Under the pieces are notes generated by a model. That model made no database searches. It saw only the letters and a program-made list of their open reading frames with translations, and was not told the DNA's origin. 64,000 nt of DNA from Latrodectus hesperus (taxonomy: Eukaryota > Arthropoda > Arachnida > Araneae > Theridiidae), in contig CM075852.1 in assembly GCA_037975125.1 (NCBI GenBank), positions 13,314,313-13,378,312 on the forward strand, read 5' to 3'. Positions 62,168 through 64,000 of the stretch are shown here, one piece after another (positions within the stretch are counted from its first letter, which is position 1; every line of letters starts with the position of its first letter). The position numbers and the translations under genes are program-made.

Positions 62168-63118
62168 TTAAGGGGACTCCTTCCGCGCCATATTGAAAAC
62201 GAACGCTAATGTTAAGTCTATGGAGAAATTTAAATGAATATTTCTCAAGTTCTATTATTGCTAGACCTTCACTTTTTGTTGGTTTTCCTAATGCACAAAA
62301 AGAATAATTTATTTTGTTTTGAAATTTATTTTTAAAATTATTTTAACTATGTTTAAATTGGCTCAGTAATTTGATAATATGCTTAAAACATTAATAACTT
62401 AAAAAAGGTAAAAAATTTAGAAATTTTAAAAACAGACGTAATATCTACATATATTTATAAATCCCAACAAATTTTTTTTTTACTTTATCTACGATAGAAT
62501 TTTTTTTATTTGAATACATAAAACTTAAAATTTTTCGCAAAAATTAGCAACGCCCACATGGCGGATGAATACTTGGTTTTTTGAAAAATCAATCCAATCA
62601 ATTGCATGCTTTAGTCAACAAGCTCCTCCTCGCACACTAAAATTTGAAGTTTGGTTTTTCGCAGTTCTATCAGATAATTTGTGTGTTCCCTTCCCTCACC
62701 CCCAGCAAACGCTGCGGGTGTTCCTAGTATCCGGTATCTTCCTGTAAAAATATGCTTCTAAATTGGCGCGAGAAGGGACATTTCTTTCCCATTTACTACA
62801 TACGAGGGGCTCTGATGATTACTTTTTTAATTCTTTATTTCTATTTTTGATGCAATTTTTCAAGAAGTATATCTACATGATATGATATTGCAATACATAT
62901 CTATAGCTATTGCAAAATTCTTCAATTCCATATTTTTTAATCTTTATTTTATAAAAACTTCTCAAAGTTTGTTGTTTTTCTTAATTTTATATTTGATTCT
63001 AAGTTTATTGCTTACTGATTTTGGATGCAGAATTAACTTGAACATTTCAACAAAACCTACGAAATATTTATTTATCCATGAAAAATATAAAAATTGTTTA
63101 TTATTAAATATAAAAATA

Positions 63119-63189
<71 letters not shown>

Positions 63190-64000
63190 AGTGTGTATAT
63201 ATGTATGTATATACATGTATGTATGTATATATATTTCTTTTGATTTTGAGGTAATTTCTTCTAAGTTCGAATTCTTGGTAAGCAAAAGCATTCTTCTCTA
63301 AATCGGAATACATATGTTTCGATGATGTTTGGGACAGTAATAAATATGTTCATAGGCCTTCCACAATTCAAAATTTTAGTAAGAATATCCCACTTATTAG
63401 TTATTATGAAACTTGTAAAGTGTAGAAAATTGGGATACACTCTTGAACAAATGTGTTATAGATATTCTCAGAGTATCGTAAATGTCACTTTTATTAATTC
63501 AAACATGACATCAATGCACCAAAATTAAATCTTTCAAAATATATTCTAGCATTTAAAAAATGCATCTTGTGAGTCATGGCATGCAGTTTAAGAATTCTAA
63601 AAACTAAAAATTTGACATGCATTACATATAATACATTTGTAAAATTGTATCCTCCTTTTTTATTTTCTCTCTCTGTAGATATAAATTTCATCCGAATTTT
63701 ATATTACTGATATTTAATGGTTCGGTGGATATTACGTAAAGGATCGATATGACAATCAGGAAGATTTATTTAAAAAAAGCTTTAAATAAGACTTTTGGAA
63801 AGTCAAGTATTTTTTGAAATATCTATATTAAATTATAATTCTATATTCAATTATTACTTGCATATGGAATTCCAGATGTTGGGGGAAACCTTGGATACAA
63901 ATTGTAAGACCTTGTAGGGGCTGGGGAGATCTTGGACCTACATGTGGTTGTCCGTTCAACACTTCCGCCCTGGCTACATTCAAATTTTATGAATTTCGGA
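62168..64000. other. AT-rich flank with GC-richer repeat pieces
   Basis: A GC-richer block at about 62620-62750 (CCCTCACCCCCAGCAAACGC) and another at about 63870-63975 (TTGTAGGGGCTGGGGAGATC) look like parts of dispersed repeats, but only single copies are visible. No host gene is supported to the window end. Confidence 0.35.
63124..63234. repeat. (TA)n(GT)n compound microsatellite
   Basis: A TA run passes into a GT run and then degenerate GTAT/ATGT repeats. ORFs on both strands here are translations of the repeat. Confidence 0.97.

Noticed and set aside
62962..63313. Thr-His and Ile-Tyr ORFs at the compound microsatellite
   Set aside because: They are translations of TA/GT repeats.

Overview
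The window is strongly AT-rich nuclear DNA from an arthropod. It has short exons, long introns, long (TA)n tracts and a dense mix of transposons. The cuticle protein, with a chelicerate-style Rebers-Riddiford domain, and the types of transposon suggest a spider; that assignment is an inference. There are no operons, CRISPR arrays, rRNA genes or genuine tRNA genes.

Host genes (about 1.9-24.5 kb). (1) A plus-strand cuticle protein gene has a signal-peptide exon at 1876-1980 and a chitin-binding exon at 4227-4598. A 768-bp retroposon with a 13-bp target-site duplication sits in the intron between them. (2) A complete katanin p60 AAA+ ATPase gene lies on the minus strand, convergent with the cuticle gene. 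Its nine coding exons (17526 down to 5099) give a 505-residue protein; all splice phases agree and every AAA+ motif is present. (3) One plus-strand exon at 24283-24467 looks like the first coding exon of an unrecognised gene whose remainder was not found.

From about 26 kb onward the window is mostly a transposon graveyard. In order it holds: a dead Tc1-like copy (26-27 kb); a 551-bp mariner-like deletion derivative with a TA duplication (28.2-28.7 kb); a degenerate BEL/Pao LTR retrotransposon with both LTRs (30.8-36.2 kb, minus strand); a truncated SINE and a LINE 3' fragment (37.0-37.6 kb); a 1585-bp Tc1 element with doubled inverted repeats (39.0-40.5 kb); a nearly intact jockey-like LINE (41-44.5 kb); a 3.2-kb TTAA-flanked piggyBac-like element that splits an older SINE (47.4-50.7 kb); further SINE copies (51.8-55.2 kb); and a composite region (55.4-62.2 kb) with a Mutator-like DDE and YqaJ nuclease gene, a fold-back element and an internally deleted Harbinger element with perfect 42-bp terminal inverted repeats.

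One tRNA-derived SINE family occurs at least six times, and three copies have exact 12-14 bp target-site duplications. I found no convincing undescribed biological system. The points most worth checking are the transposase-nuclease gene inside a possible 6.8-kb TTAA-flanked element, the small ORF-bearing retroposon in the cuticle gene, the nested TTAA insertion in a SINE, the near-intact LINE, and several short-loop palindromes.
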